Shown: piece after piece, positions 18,261 through 26,225 of the stretch
Layout: each line of letters starts with the position of its first letter
How positions within the stretch are numbered: position 1 is the first letter of the stretch
Assembly: GCA_938024995.1 (NCBI GenBank)
Contig: CALJDU010000024.1
Coordinates: 62,001-126,000 of the forward strand
DNA length: 64,000 nt
From: an uncultured bacterium
GTDB taxonomy: Bacteria; Myxococcota_A; Polyangia; Polyangiales; Houyiibacteriaceae
Direction of reading: 5' to 3'
Program-made: the position numbers and the translations under genes
The notes under the pieces: model-generated
What the model saw: only the letters and a program-made list of their open reading frames with translations
What the model was told of the DNA's origin: nothing
Database searches by the model: none

Positions 18261-18764
18261 GTGAAGCAGCGGACCCAGCTCGACGCGCTCGGGCTCGGTT
18301 CGTTGGCGCGGGATCTGCCCGGCTGGGCGCCACACGAAGTGATCGCGAGCGCGCTTGGATTCGGCACCCGTGGAATCGAGACCGCGCTCTCGCTCACGGG
18401 CGGCCGGCCTTACGTGTGGGCGACCGAGTTTGAAAACGTGCACTCGTTTTGGACGTTCAACGAAGAGCCCGTGGTCGTCGACGGCGCGCGACACGCCTGC
18501 ATCGAGACCTACTACCACGCGCAGAAGCCGCGACCCTTCGACGCGCAAGCGTGGGACTCACGTCGCGTGGACGTCATGCGCGCCGGTCTCCAGGTGAAGT
18601 TCGCGCGGGCCGATCTTCGCGCGCTCCTGCTGGCCACTCAGGACCACCCGCTCGTGGCGATCAAGCCCGATCGCTTTTGGGGCGTGGACGCGCGCGTGGG
18701 TGGAGAGAACATGCTCGCCCGGCTCCTCGAAGAGATCCGCCACGAGATCCGGCTCACGCTCTGA
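18261..18764 (+). CDS. NADAR family protein (DUF1768, YbiA-like)
   Basis: A 167-residue NADAR-type protein. The diagnostic parts are F-E-N-V-H-S-F-W-T-F, then the Tyr-Tyr-His-Ala-Gln-Lys box (about residue 90), and the C-terminal F-W-G-V-D-A-R-V-G-G-E-N-M-L-A-R-L-L-E-E-I-R block. Members of this superfamily hydrolyse N-glycosidic bonds of riboflavin-pathway intermediates (YbiA type) or remove ADP-ribose from guanine as antitoxins to DarT-like enzymes. The first 55 residues precede the usual domain start. GTG 18261 is the only standard start; the frame is open back to near the helD stop. The 3' end overlaps the convergent GNAT gene by 11 bp. No DarT-like toxin is nearby, so the role is open. 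Confidence 0.75.
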   Translation: MKQRTQLDALGLGSLARDLPGWAPHEVIASALGFGTRGIETALSLTGGRPYVWATEFENVHSFWTFNEEPVVVDGARHACIETYYHAQKPRPFDAQAWDSRRVDVMRAGLQVKFARADLRALLLATQDHPLVAIKPDRFWGVDARVGGENMLARLLEEIRHEIRLTL

Positions 18765-19044
18765 CGTCGTCGACCTTGGTTCCCCACAAGGCGAAGAGCT
18801 TGACGACGTAGCTGCACTGGGGCGCGATTCGAAACCCGTCGTCCCGCGCCAGCTTCACCGCGGCGTGCACGATCTTTTCGGCGTGGCCTTTCCCGCGAAG
18901 GTGCGGCGGGACGAAGGTGTGATCGATGATCATCTGCGCGTCACGCCAAACGTAGTGAAGGCTCGCGAGCGCGCTGCCATCGGGAGCCACCAGCGAGAGG
19001 GTGCCCTGCTGCCCGTCGTCTTCTCGCGTCAGTTGCGGCTCCAT
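18754..19044 (-). CDS. Small GNAT-like N-acetyltransferase (YjdJ type)
   Basis: A 96-residue minimal GNAT domain of the YjdJ/GCN5-related CG family. The acetyl-CoA pyrophosphate loop is visible as V-P-P-H-L-R-G-K-G-H-A-E-K-I (R/Q-x-x-G-x-G/A), preceded by the strand I-I-D-H-T-F. The C-terminal Y-V-V-K-L-F-A-L-W matches the family. Such proteins are about 90-100 residues, so ATG 19044 gives a full-length product; the frame continues upstream only as a mirror of the opposite-strand gene. The substrate is unknown. It is convergent with the NADAR gene (11-bp overlap) and divergent from the DUF5713-like gene with a 45-bp gap. Confidence 0.82.
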   Translation of the reverse strand: MEPQLTREDDGQQGTLSLVAPDGSALASLHYVWRDAQMIIDHTFVPPHLRGKGHAEKIVHAAVKLARDDGFRIAPQCSYVVKLFALWGTKVDDVRA

Positions 19045-19089
19045 TCGCTGATCTTGAAGTGCCAGGCGAACTCGCGTCAACTCTCGCTT

Positions 19090-19416
19090 ATGGACACCGC
19101 TTCGCTCGATCTCCTCGCCGACATGTACAAGAGCGGCTACTTCCCGAACCCGCTCGTCGACCAGGTGAAGGACGCGCTCCTCTGGTTCATCAGCGAAGCT
19201 GAATCGAAGAACGTGACGACGCTCGAGGCCCTCTATCCGATCGCGCACGCCGCGACCGAGAAGATCAACGACCTCCAGGAAGCGTTCTACGACGCCGGGA
19301 GCGAGATCGAGACGGGCGCGCGCGAGAGCATCGGGGAGGCCTTTGAGAAGATCGCGACTGCCGTCGGCTTTCCCAACGCAGACGTCGAAGAGCTGATGGC
19401 GCCCCGCGACTGGTAG
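19090..19416 (+). CDS. Small DUF5713-like protein
   Basis: A 108-residue acidic, helical protein. Its opening segment (L-A-D-M-Y-K-S-G-Y-F-P-N-P-L-V-D-Q-V-K) and the following helices resemble the DUF5713 family, whose function is unknown. No signal or membrane segment. ATG 19090 is the start; the frame is open further upstream, but there it reads through the antisense of the GNAT gene. It is convergent with the histidine phosphatase gene 11 bp downstream. Confidence 0.7.
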   Translation: MDTASLDLLADMYKSGYFPNPLVDQVKDALLWFISEAESKNVTTLEALYPIAHAATEKINDLQEAFYDAGSEIETGARESIGEAFEKIATAVGFPNADVEELMAPRDW

Positions 19417-19427
19417 GCCGGCAGAGC

Positions 19428-20519
19428 TCAGCCGAGAGAAGGCAACGTGAACGCGCGCGTGACGTTGGCGTCGATCACGCTGGTCACGCGATCCGATCGA
19501 CTGAGCGTGGTGAGGCCACGCGAGAACGGAACCGCTTCGGTCTCGAGCACCTGATTCACGTACGCACGTGCGCGGTCTGGAGACGTGACCAAGGCGACCC
19601 GCTTCCCTGGCCGCAGCTTACGCAGCGTCGCGACCGCGTCCGCGACGTCATCTGCGACCGGCTCCCCGAGCTCGGTTTCCCAGCGCCACGCGAGCGTAGA
19701 CGCCGCGTTTCGCGTGTCGACGTCGCTGCCCACGAACACTTCATCGGCGCGGTACCACTTGGCCAACCGTTCCGCGCTCGCGAGCGCTCCGTTGTCGCGC
19801 AACCGACCGCCGGCCGGCGGCTCTCCTTGGCGCGGCTCGGGAGAGATCAACGCGATGGTCGTGTCTCCGTGTTCCGCGCGCCGTTCTTCTGCCCAGGTGC
19901 TGACAGACTTGTTGTGGGAGGCGTCGCAAAAGCGGACCAAGCGCGGACCTCGCTCCGGGTCAAACGCGACCGTCGTGACCGCGGTGTTCTGGATGCGGCC
20001 AAAGGGGCTCGGTCTCATCGCCCGCGTCTTGAAGAGCCCGCTCACGATCGTCGCGACCACCCCACCGTGACTCGCGACCACCACGTGTTCACCCGGGACC
20101 AGGGTCTCGCGGAGCTTCGCGAGCTGCGCATCGATACGCGCGGCGAGATCGAGCCAAGACTCGCCGCCGCCGATCGGCACCATCTTGCCTTCACTGAGGG
20201 CCGCGATCTCTTCTGGGAACCGCTCACGCACCTCTGCCCGGGTCAGGCCCTCCCAAGCGCCGACATCGATTTCGCGCCAGGTGGGGTCGACCGTGACGGG
20301 ATGCCCAAGCGCGAGCGCCGTGTCGTGCGCGCGCTGGAGGTCGCTTGTGATCACGCGGTCGATGGTGATCCCGGCGAGCCGCTCGCCGAGGCGACGCGCT
20401 TGCTCGCGTCCCTCTGGCGAAAGTGGGGAGTCGCCGTGGCCCTGCCAACGCCTCACGACGTTCGACTCGGACTCACCGTGTCGAACGAAGGTGACGAAGG
20501 CGGAGTTGGCGCCGATCAC
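19428..20519 (-). CDS. Two-domain histidine phosphatase (phosphoglycerate mutase family)
   Basis: A 363-residue protein. The N-terminal domain (1-195) is an active-looking histidine phosphatase: R13-H14-G15-E16 motif, a Glu/Arg set in W-R-E-I-D-V-G-A-W-E-G and the second His in V-A-S-H-G-G. The C-terminal 160 residues resemble a second, degenerate copy (S-D-V-D-T-R-N-A-A-S-T-L region) lacking a clear R-H-G. The family includes cofactor-dependent phosphoglycerate mutases, alpha-ribazole phosphatases and broad phosphatases; which one applies cannot be told. GTG 20519 lies only 6 bp behind the clpP stop, so the two are cotranscribed. Confidence 0.82.
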   Translation of the reverse strand: MIGANSAFVTFVRHGESESNVVRRWQGHGDSPLSPEGREQARRLGERLAGITIDRVITSDLQRAHDTALALGHPVTVDPTWREIDVGAWEGLTRAEVRERFPEEIAALSEGKMVPIGGGESWLDLAARIDAQLAKLRETLVPGEHVVVASHGGVVATIVSGLFKTRAMRPSPFGRIQNTAVTTVAFDPERGPRLVRFCDASHNKSVSTWAEERRAEHGDTTIALISPEPRQGEPPAGGRLRDNGALASAERLAKWYRADEVFVGSDVDTRNAASTLAWRWETELGEPVADDVADAVATLRKLRPGKRVALVTSPDRARAYVNQVLETEAVPFSRGLTTLSRSDRVTSVIDANVTRAFTLPSLG

Positions 20520-20525
20520 GCGCGC

Positions 20526-21167
20526 CTACTTGGCGCCGGGGATCTTACGCGGCTCGATCACGTGATCGATGAGGCCGTACGCCTTTGCGTCTTCGGCGGA
20601 CATGAAGTTGTCGCGCTCGGTGTCCTTCACGATCTGATCGACGTTCTGGCCGGTGTGCGCGGCGAGGATCTCGTTGAGCTGCTTCTTCTTGCTCAAGATC
20701 TCTTTGGCGTGGATCTCGATGTCGGTCGCCTGACCACGGTACCCGCCCAGCGGCTGGTGGATCATGACGCGGCTGTGCGGCAGCGCGCGACGGATCCCGT
20801 GAGTGCCCGCCGCGAGGAGGAACGCGCCCATGGAGGCGGCCTGCCCGAGACACACCGTCGAGACGGGACAGCGCACGTACTGCATGGTGTCGTAGATGGC
20901 CAAGCCAGCCGTCACCACGCCGCCCGGGCTGTTGATGTAGATGGTGATCTCCTTGTCGGGGTCTTCGCTCTCCAAGAAGAGGAGCTGCGCGATCACGCTG
21001 TTCGCGACGAAGTCGTCGATCGGCGTCCCGAGGAAGATGATGCGGTCCTTGAGGAGCCGGCTGTAGATGTCCCAGTGACGCTCGCCGCGATGCGTCGTCT
21101 CGACGACGTTCGGGACGACCGCGGCACGGGTCAGGTCTTTGAATGAGGGATCGCTGAAGTCGCTCAT
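20526..21167 (-). CDS. clpP: ATP-dependent Clp protease proteolytic subunit ClpP
   Basis: A 213-residue ClpP, the normal length. It forms the barrel protease that degrades proteins unfolded by ClpX or ClpA/C. The catalytic triad is intact: Ser112 in G-Q-A-A-S-M-G-A, His137 in V-M-I-H-Q-P-L-G-G and Asp186 in D-T-E-R-D-N-F. The hallmark [13 protein letters not shown] loop is present. ATG 21167 starts a conventional N-terminus; an upstream ATG in frame adds 49 atypical residues. clpX and tig are not adjacent, which suggests a second clpP copy or a rearranged locus. Myxobacteria often have several ClpP paralogues. Confidence 0.96.
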   Translation of the reverse strand: MSDFSDPSFKDLTRAAVVPNVVETTHRGERHWDIYSRLLKDRIIFLGTPIDDFVANSVIAQLLFLESEDPDKEITIYINSPGGVVTAGLAIYDTMQYVRCPVSTVCLGQAASMGAFLLAAGTHGIRRALPHSRVMIHQPLGGYRGQATDIEIHAKEILSKKKQLNEILAAHTGQNVDQIVKDTERDNFMSAEDAKAYGLIDHVIEPRKIPGAK

Positions 21168-21256
21168 GGCGGGAACCTTAGTCTCTCTCGCGCTAGATTC
21201 AATTCTTTGTTGCAGCGCGGTCGGGGTGTCGGAGGGCACGTAGTACCTTCGGGCGG

Positions 21257-21892
21257 ATGCCCGTCTCGCGCTCTCTACGTCTTTGTTTCCTGCGGCCGTT
21301 CTTAGGCAGCGCAAGTCCGTGGGCGCTTTCGCTCATGACGATGAGCCTCTGGGTCGGCTGCGGGGCCTCGGCACCCCGTTTTGACGCGGTCTCGGAGCAG
21401 AGCCCCGTCGCGATCGCCGCAGGTGCGGTCCTGGACGACTTCCACGCCGCCGCCGCCGCCGCGGATGAGGAGCGCTACTTCGGGCACTTTGCGGATGGCG
21501 GGATCTTTCTCGGCACCGACGCGACTGAGCGATGGACCGTGGAGGAATTTCGCGCGTACGCCCATCCGTATTTCGCCCGCGGCCGCGCCTGGACGTTCCG
21601 CGCCACCCGACGCGCGGTGGACGTCAGCACGGATGGAAACGTCGCGTTCTTTGATGAAGACCTCGCGACAGAAGGGCTCGGCCCAGCCCGCGGGAGCGGT
21701 GTTTTGGTTCGAGAAGCGGGCGTGTTCAAAATCGCGCAGTACAACCTCGCGCTGACGATCCCCAACGAACGGTTCGCTGAGGTCAAAGCGCTCTTGAGCA
21801 GACCGCCCGCCGAGTCCGCGACGCAAGACCCGCCCCCTGCCTCCGCATCCGAGTCCCCTGAGCCAGACGCGCCCGAAACGAGTGCCCCATGA
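21257..21892 (+). CDS. NTF2/SnoaL-like (DUF4440-type) lipoprotein
   Basis: A 211-residue lipoprotein. The hydrophobic start ends in a lipobox (LWVGC). The mature part is one NTF2-fold domain of the DUF4440/SnoaL-3 type ([35 protein letters not shown]), closing with a Pro/Ser/Glu-rich tail. Such domains act as small ligand-binding or enzymatic pockets, here in the periplasm; no catalytic residues can be named. The stop overlaps the FAD oxidoreductase gene (ATGA), starting a three-gene operon. ATG 21257 is used, though ATG 21332/21338 would give a shorter signal. Confidence 0.78.
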   Translation: MPVSRSLRLCFLRPFLGSASPWALSLMTMSLWVGCGASAPRFDAVSEQSPVAIAAGAVLDDFHAAAAAADEERYFGHFADGGIFLGTDATERWTVEEFRAYAHPYFARGRAWTFRATRRAVDVSTDGNVAFFDEDLATEGLGPARGSGVLVREAGVFKIAQYNLALTIPNERFAEVKALLSRPPAESATQDPPPASASESPEPDAPETSAP

Positions 21893-23505
21893 AGAAGCAA
21901 GACCGCCCCTACAGCAAACACATCCCTGAGGGCCCCTTCGACTACATCGTCATCGGCTCCGGGATGGGCGGGATGACGGCGGCAGCGTTCCTCGCGAAGG
22001 TCGGCAAGCGCGTCCTCGTGCTTGAGCAGCACTACGTTCCGGGCGGGTTCACCCACGTCTTTCGACGACCTGGTTTCGAGTGGGATGTTGGTGTGCACGC
22101 GGTCGGCGAGGTGACCGATCACAGCCTCACGGGGCGCTTGCTCAAGAAGCTGACCGACGGTCGCTTAGAGTGGGCACCGCTCGGTCCCGTTTACGACGAG
22201 CTCCACTATCCCGACGGTGTTCGCGTCGATCTCCCAGACTCTCCGGCGCAGCTCCGCGAGAACCTCCTCGACGCCTTCCCCGACGAACGCGACGCGATCG
22301 ACGGCTACATCCACGAGGTCCGCGCGGTCTCGAAAGCGATGAAGGGCTACTACCTCAGCAGGACGCTTCCGAAAGCGCTCGCGCCGCTCCTTCGACGCTC
22401 GGTCGCCAAAGACGCCCACGCGCAGCTCGCGCGCCGTACCAAAGACGTGCTGGACGAGCTCACCGACAACGAACAACTGAAGGCGGTGTTCGCCGCGCAA
22501 TGGGGTTACTACGGTTCAGTCCCGAGCCGCTCCTCGTTCGCGATCCAAGCGCTCACAGTGAAGCACTTCATGCACGGTGCGTACTATCCCGTCGGCGGCT
22601 CCAGCGAGATCGCGACGCAGCTGCTGCAGACCGTCAAGGACGCAGGTGGGTGGACGACGATCCGCGCTGATGTCGACGAGATCCTCATCGAGAACAAACG
22701 CGCGGTCGGCGTTCGCTTGAGCGATGGGCGGGTGGCTCGCGCAACGAATATCGTCAGCGCGGCCGGCGTCAGCGCGACCGTCCGGCGGCTGCTCCCGAGC
22801 GACGTCCGCGCCGCCGACTGGATCGACGCGATCGAAGATCTGCCGCCGGCGCCCGCTCATGTTTGCCTCTACCTGGGGTTCGAGGGCGACATTCGCGAAG
22901 ACGGGGCGACCGCGGCGAACAAGTGGTTCTACGAGAGCTTCAACACCGAACACAAAGAGTGGGACGTCCGCGATCAAGACGACCTCCCCGAAGCACCTGT
23001 CCTCTACGTGAGCTTTCCCTCGCTCAAAGATCCGCTCCACGAGCCCGGCCCGAGCACGCGACACACGGGCGAGGTCGTCACCTTCGTTCCGTGGGCGCCC
23101 TTCGAGAAGTACCTCGGGACACGCTGGCACAAACGCGGCGAGGAGTACGAGGAGTTCAAGCGCGCGCTCACCGCGCGGATGCTGAAGCAGCTCAAGAAGC
23201 ATATGCCGACCTTGGAAGACAAAGTGGTGCACGCGGAGCTCTCGACACCCGTCACGACCGACCACTTTACGCGACCACTCATGGGATCGATCTACGGCCT
23301 GGAGCCCACCGTGGAGCGCTTTGAGAACCCGTGGCTCCGGCCCCGCTCTCCCATCCCGGGTCTGTACTTCGCCGGCAGCGAGGTCGGCACGGTCGGCGTC
23401 ATCGGCGCGATGCTCGGCGGCGTCTTGGCCGCCGCGGCCGCGGAGCCGGTTCGCACGATGCCGATCCTGAAGGCGGCGATCGCGCCCCGAGGCCCCGGCG
23501 GATGA
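21889..23505 (+). CDS. FAD-dependent oxidoreductase, phytoene desaturase/RetSat family
   Basis: A 538-residue flavoprotein. The N-terminal dinucleotide fold reads D-Y-I-V-I-G-S-G-M-G-G-M-T-A-A-A (GxGxxG), followed by the Glu that binds ribose (V-L-V-L-E-Q-H) and P-G-G-F-T-H. The D-V-G-V-H block and the C-terminal L-Y-F-A-G-S-E-V-G-T-V-G-V-I-G-A-M motif place it with carotenoid isomerases (CrtISO) and all-trans-retinol 13,14-reductases (RetSat) rather than simple phytoene desaturases. It probably reduces or isomerises a polyene or other unsaturated lipid. No other carotenoid gene is near. It is coupled by ATGA overlaps to both neighbours. Confidence 0.87.
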   Translation: MKKQDRPYSKHIPEGPFDYIVIGSGMGGMTAAAFLAKVGKRVLVLEQHYVPGGFTHVFRRPGFEWDVGVHAVGEVTDHSLTGRLLKKLTDGRLEWAPLGPVYDELHYPDGVRVDLPDSPAQLRENLLDAFPDERDAIDGYIHEVRAVSKAMKGYYLSRTLPKALAPLLRRSVAKDAHAQLARRTKDVLDELTDNEQLKAVFAAQWGYYGSVPSRSSFAIQALTVKHFMHGAYYPVGGSSEIATQLLQTVKDAGGWTTIRADVDEILIENKRAVGVRLSDGRVARATNIVSAAGVSATVRRLLPSDVRAADWIDAIEDLPPAPAHVCLYLGFEGDIREDGATAANKWFYESFNTEHKEWDVRDQDDLPEAPVLYVSFPSLKDPLHEPGPSTRHTGEVVTFVPWAPFEKYLGTRWHKRGEEYEEFKRALTARMLKQLKKHMPTLEDKVVHAELSTPVTTDHFTRPLMGSIYGLEPTVERFENPWLRPRSPIPGLYFAGSEVGTVGVIGAMLGGVLAAAAAEPVRTMPILKAAIAPRGPGG

Positions 23506-25202
23506 GCGACCCGCAGAGCTTTCGCGAGCGACTCTTCAGCGACTGGAGGCCCGAGTGGATCCTCGCCGAAGACGAGGCGCTCATCGTGATCGACAAGCCG
23601 CCTGGCGTCCCCGCCCAGTCCGCCCGCGAGGAAGACGACGACGATGTTCGCGGTCGTCTCGGTCGCTATCTCATGCGGCGCGATGGTCTCAAGAGGCCGC
23701 CCTACCTCGGCGTCCACCAGCGGCTCGACCGCGACACGTCTGGCGTCATGCTCTTCACGCTCGACAGGGCGGTAAACGGGAACATCGCGAAGCAGTTCGA
23801 GGGCCGCACCGTAGACAAGCGGTACGTCGCGGCGGTGCGCGGCGACCTCAAGAAGGGCCCGGTCTCGCTCCGTCACTACCTGAAGAAGCACAAGGGCAAC
23901 GTCGAGGTCTTTGAGCGTCCTCAAGCGAAAGCGAAGCGAGCCGTGACCATCGTCTCGCGGCGCGAGCGCAACGATGACCGTCACCTGTGCGACGTCGCGA
24001 TCGAGACCGGACGAACGCACCAGATCCGCGCTCAGCTCGCCGCGAATGGAACGCCCGTCGCGGGCGATGGTCAGTACGGCAAAGTTCGCGCGCCGCGCCT
24101 CATGCTTCACTCGCGCGCGCTGACGCTAAAACACCCGCTCACCGACCGGGAGGTGACCTTCGAAGCGCCGCTCCCGCCCTGCTTCGCGACTTGGCTCACG
24201 GGGAGCGACCACGAGCTCCCCGCGGAGATTTCACGCGAGACCTTGCAGCGCGCGCTTGAGCGCCGGTACGCCTTGCGCGACACGCCGATGTTCCGCCTCC
24301 TGCACGGAATCTCCGACGGAGCGTCCTCGCTCGAGATCGACGTCTACGGCGAGCACCTGGTCGCGTCGCTCTACCACTCGCTCGACGACGACGAAGAGGC
24401 GCGCCTCTTCGACACCCTCGACGGCCTCGGTTTCGCGGGCGTCTACCTCAAGCGCCGCCCAAAGCAGAGCAACGAGCTGGTCGACGCGCGGGCGAGCAAA
24501 CACGCACCAGCGGAAGTGGTCCGAGGGCGGGAAGCGCCCGACCCGGTCATCTTGCTGGAGCACGGGCTCAAGTTTGCGCTTCGGCTGGGCGACGGAATGA
24601 GCACCGGGATCTTTCTTGATCAGCGAGACGCGCGCCTCCGCGTCATCGAACACTGCGCGGCGAGCCGCGACGACGGTGACCCGGTTCGCGTCCTCAACCT
24701 CTTCGCGTACACGGGCGCGTTTTCGGTCGGCGCCGCGAGCGCAGGAGCGACGACCACCACCGTTGACGTCTCCGCGGCCGCGCTCGACCGCGCCCAGAGC
24801 TTCTTCGCGCTGAACGAGATCGACGTCAGCGCGCACGAGTTCATCGTTGAGGACGCCTTCGATGCGCTCCTTCGGTTCATCGACAACGGCCGTCTCTTCG
24901 ACCTCGTGATCTGCGACCCGCCCACCCACGCGACCACCAAGTCGCGACGCTGGAAGTCCGGCCCGCAGTGGATCGACCTCGTGAGCCAATGCCTACGCGT
25001 GACGCGGCGCGGGGGCGCGCTGCTCCTCAGCAGTAACGATCGCAGAATGGCCCAGGCGCGCTTTCGCCGCTATGTCCATGAAGGTGCGCGCGAAGCCGGC
25101 GTGAACCTCGATCGGGTCCGCGACCTGGCGCCGAGCCGAGACTTCCCGATCGCGGCGGGCGGCTACCCTCACCTCAAGCGCGTCTGGGTCGAAGCTGACT
25201 AG
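23502..25202 (+). CDS. Fusion of RluA-family pseudouridine synthase and RlmI-like rRNA methyltransferase
   Basis: A 566-residue natural fusion. The N-terminal 230 residues are an RluA-type pseudouridine synthase: K-P-P-G-V-P, the catalytic H-Q-R-L-D-R-D-T-S-G-V-M-L (the Asp of R-L-D), T-G-R-T-H-Q-I-R and A-G-D-G-Q-Y. From about 255 the protein continues as an RlmI/RlmK-type class I methyltransferase: L-L-E-H-G-L-K-F-A-L-R-L-G-D-G-M-S-T-G-I-F-L-D-Q-R, V-L-N-L-F-A-Y-T-G-A-F-S-V (SAM loop) and L-V-I-C-D-P-P-T. The N-terminal PUA domain of RlmI is missing and the synthase takes its place. It should modify 23S rRNA twice, or one domain may guide the other. The ATG overlaps the oxidoreductase stop. 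Confidence 0.85.
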   Translation: MSDPQSFRERLFSDWRPEWILAEDEALIVIDKPPGVPAQSAREEDDDDVRGRLGRYLMRRDGLKRPPYLGVHQRLDRDTSGVMLFTLDRAVNGNIAKQFEGRTVDKRYVAAVRGDLKKGPVSLRHYLKKHKGNVEVFERPQAKAKRAVTIVSRRERNDDRHLCDVAIETGRTHQIRAQLAANGTPVAGDGQYGKVRAPRLMLHSRALTLKHPLTDREVTFEAPLPPCFATWLTGSDHELPAEISRETLQRALERRYALRDTPMFRLLHGISDGASSLEIDVYGEHLVASLYHSLDDDEEARLFDTLDGLGFAGVYLKRRPKQSNELVDARASKHAPAEVVRGREAPDPVILLEHGLKFALRLGDGMSTGIFLDQRDARLRVIEHCAASRDDGDPVRVLNLFAYTGAFSVGAASAGATTTTVDVSAAALDRAQSFFALNEIDVSAHEFIVEDAFDALLRFIDNGRLFDLVICDPPTHATTKSRRWKSGPQWIDLVSQCLRVTRRGGALLLSSNDRRMAQARFRRYVHEGAREAGVNLDRVRDLAPSRDFPIAAGGYPHLKRVWVEAD

Positions 25203-25305
25203 AGCGTGAGCGAACCGGTCGGCGGAGCTCATCCATCTCGAATCACGCTCGAAGATCGGTCGGCGCCCTTTACGCGGTCGCGAGACACGCTATGAAGACC
25301 GCGGG

Positions 25306-26199
25306 ATGACGAGAGACATCGCGATCACCTTCGCCGGCGGCGGGAGCCGTGCCTTCTACCAAATCGGTTTGATGGAGCAGTGGTGGGATCTGCTGCGGCC
25401 GCGGGTCGGCGCGTTGGCGGGATGCAGCGCGGGTTCGGCGATGGCGCTCATGTTGATGTCGGGACGGATCCCTGAAGCGAAGTCGTTCTTCGAGGAGCAG
25501 CGCCGCGGCGTCACTGGGCTCGTGGACTGGTCCCTCGCGCGGCAGGGACGTCGCCCCTTCCCTCACGACGCAATCTATCGACGAACACTTCGTCACGCGC
25601 TCGCGGACGGCGGATTCGAGCGCATCCAAGGCGCGCCCTTCCCGCTCTTCATCGTGGCGAGCAAGCTCCCCCGCTTCATGCCGAGCGTGGTGGGCATCGG
25701 TCTCGGGCTCGGCGTCTACCAAGCCGAAAAGAAGCTCCGCAAAGGGATGCTCCACCCGACCTTGCCGAAGCGTTTTGGGTTCTCGGAACACGTCCGGGAC
25801 GCGCGGGAATGCGAAGACATCGACGCGCTGATCGAGCTCGTCATCGCGTCGTCCTCCACGCCTCCGTTCACCAAGCGCGGGCGCGTCGACGGTCGGGTGC
25901 TCCTCGACGGCAGCCTGATCGACAACGCACCCGCCTACCTCGCGGAGCGGGCCTCGCGCGGCATCACGCGTAACGTCGTCTTGATGACGCGGCCGTATCC
26001 CCGCGCCGCCATTGGAGAGCGCGGCGCGCGCCTCTACATCGCGCCGCGCGACCCGCTCCCGATCGCGCGCTGGGACTACTCGGAGAGCGCACCGATCGAG
26101 GAGACGCTCGAGGTCGGCCGAAGGGACGGCGCGCGTCACCGCGACGCGTTGCTCCGCTTCCTTGAGCCGACGTCGTCCCGTGGTCGCTCGACGACGTAG
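25306..26199 (+). CDS. Patatin-like phospholipase
   Basis: A 297-residue patatin-type lipid acyl hydrolase. The oxyanion loop G-G-G-S-R (11-15), the nucleophile elbow G39-C-S41-A-G43 and the catalytic Asp201 in L-L-D-G-S form the Ser-Asp dyad. No signal peptide or transmembrane helix is seen, so it acts on membranes from the cytoplasm or is exported by other means. The region between dyad residues is shorter than in plant patatins, typical of bacterial RssA-like members. It is convergent with the desaturase-reductase gene, 26 bp away, so the two are unlinked in transcription although both concern lipids. Confidence 0.88.
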   Translation: MTRDIAITFAGGGSRAFYQIGLMEQWWDLLRPRVGALAGCSAGSAMALMLMSGRIPEAKSFFEEQRRGVTGLVDWSLARQGRRPFPHDAIYRRTLRHALADGGFERIQGAPFPLFIVASKLPRFMPSVVGIGLGLGVYQAEKKLRKGMLHPTLPKRFGFSEHVRDARECEDIDALIELVIASSSTPPFTKRGRVDGRVLLDGSLIDNAPAYLAERASRGITRNVVLMTRPYPRAAIGERGARLYIAPRDPLPIARWDYSESAPIEETLEVGRRDGARHRDALLRFLEPTSSRGRSTT

Positions 26200-26225
26200 C
26201 GCCAGACCGAGCGTAAGAGCTAGAG

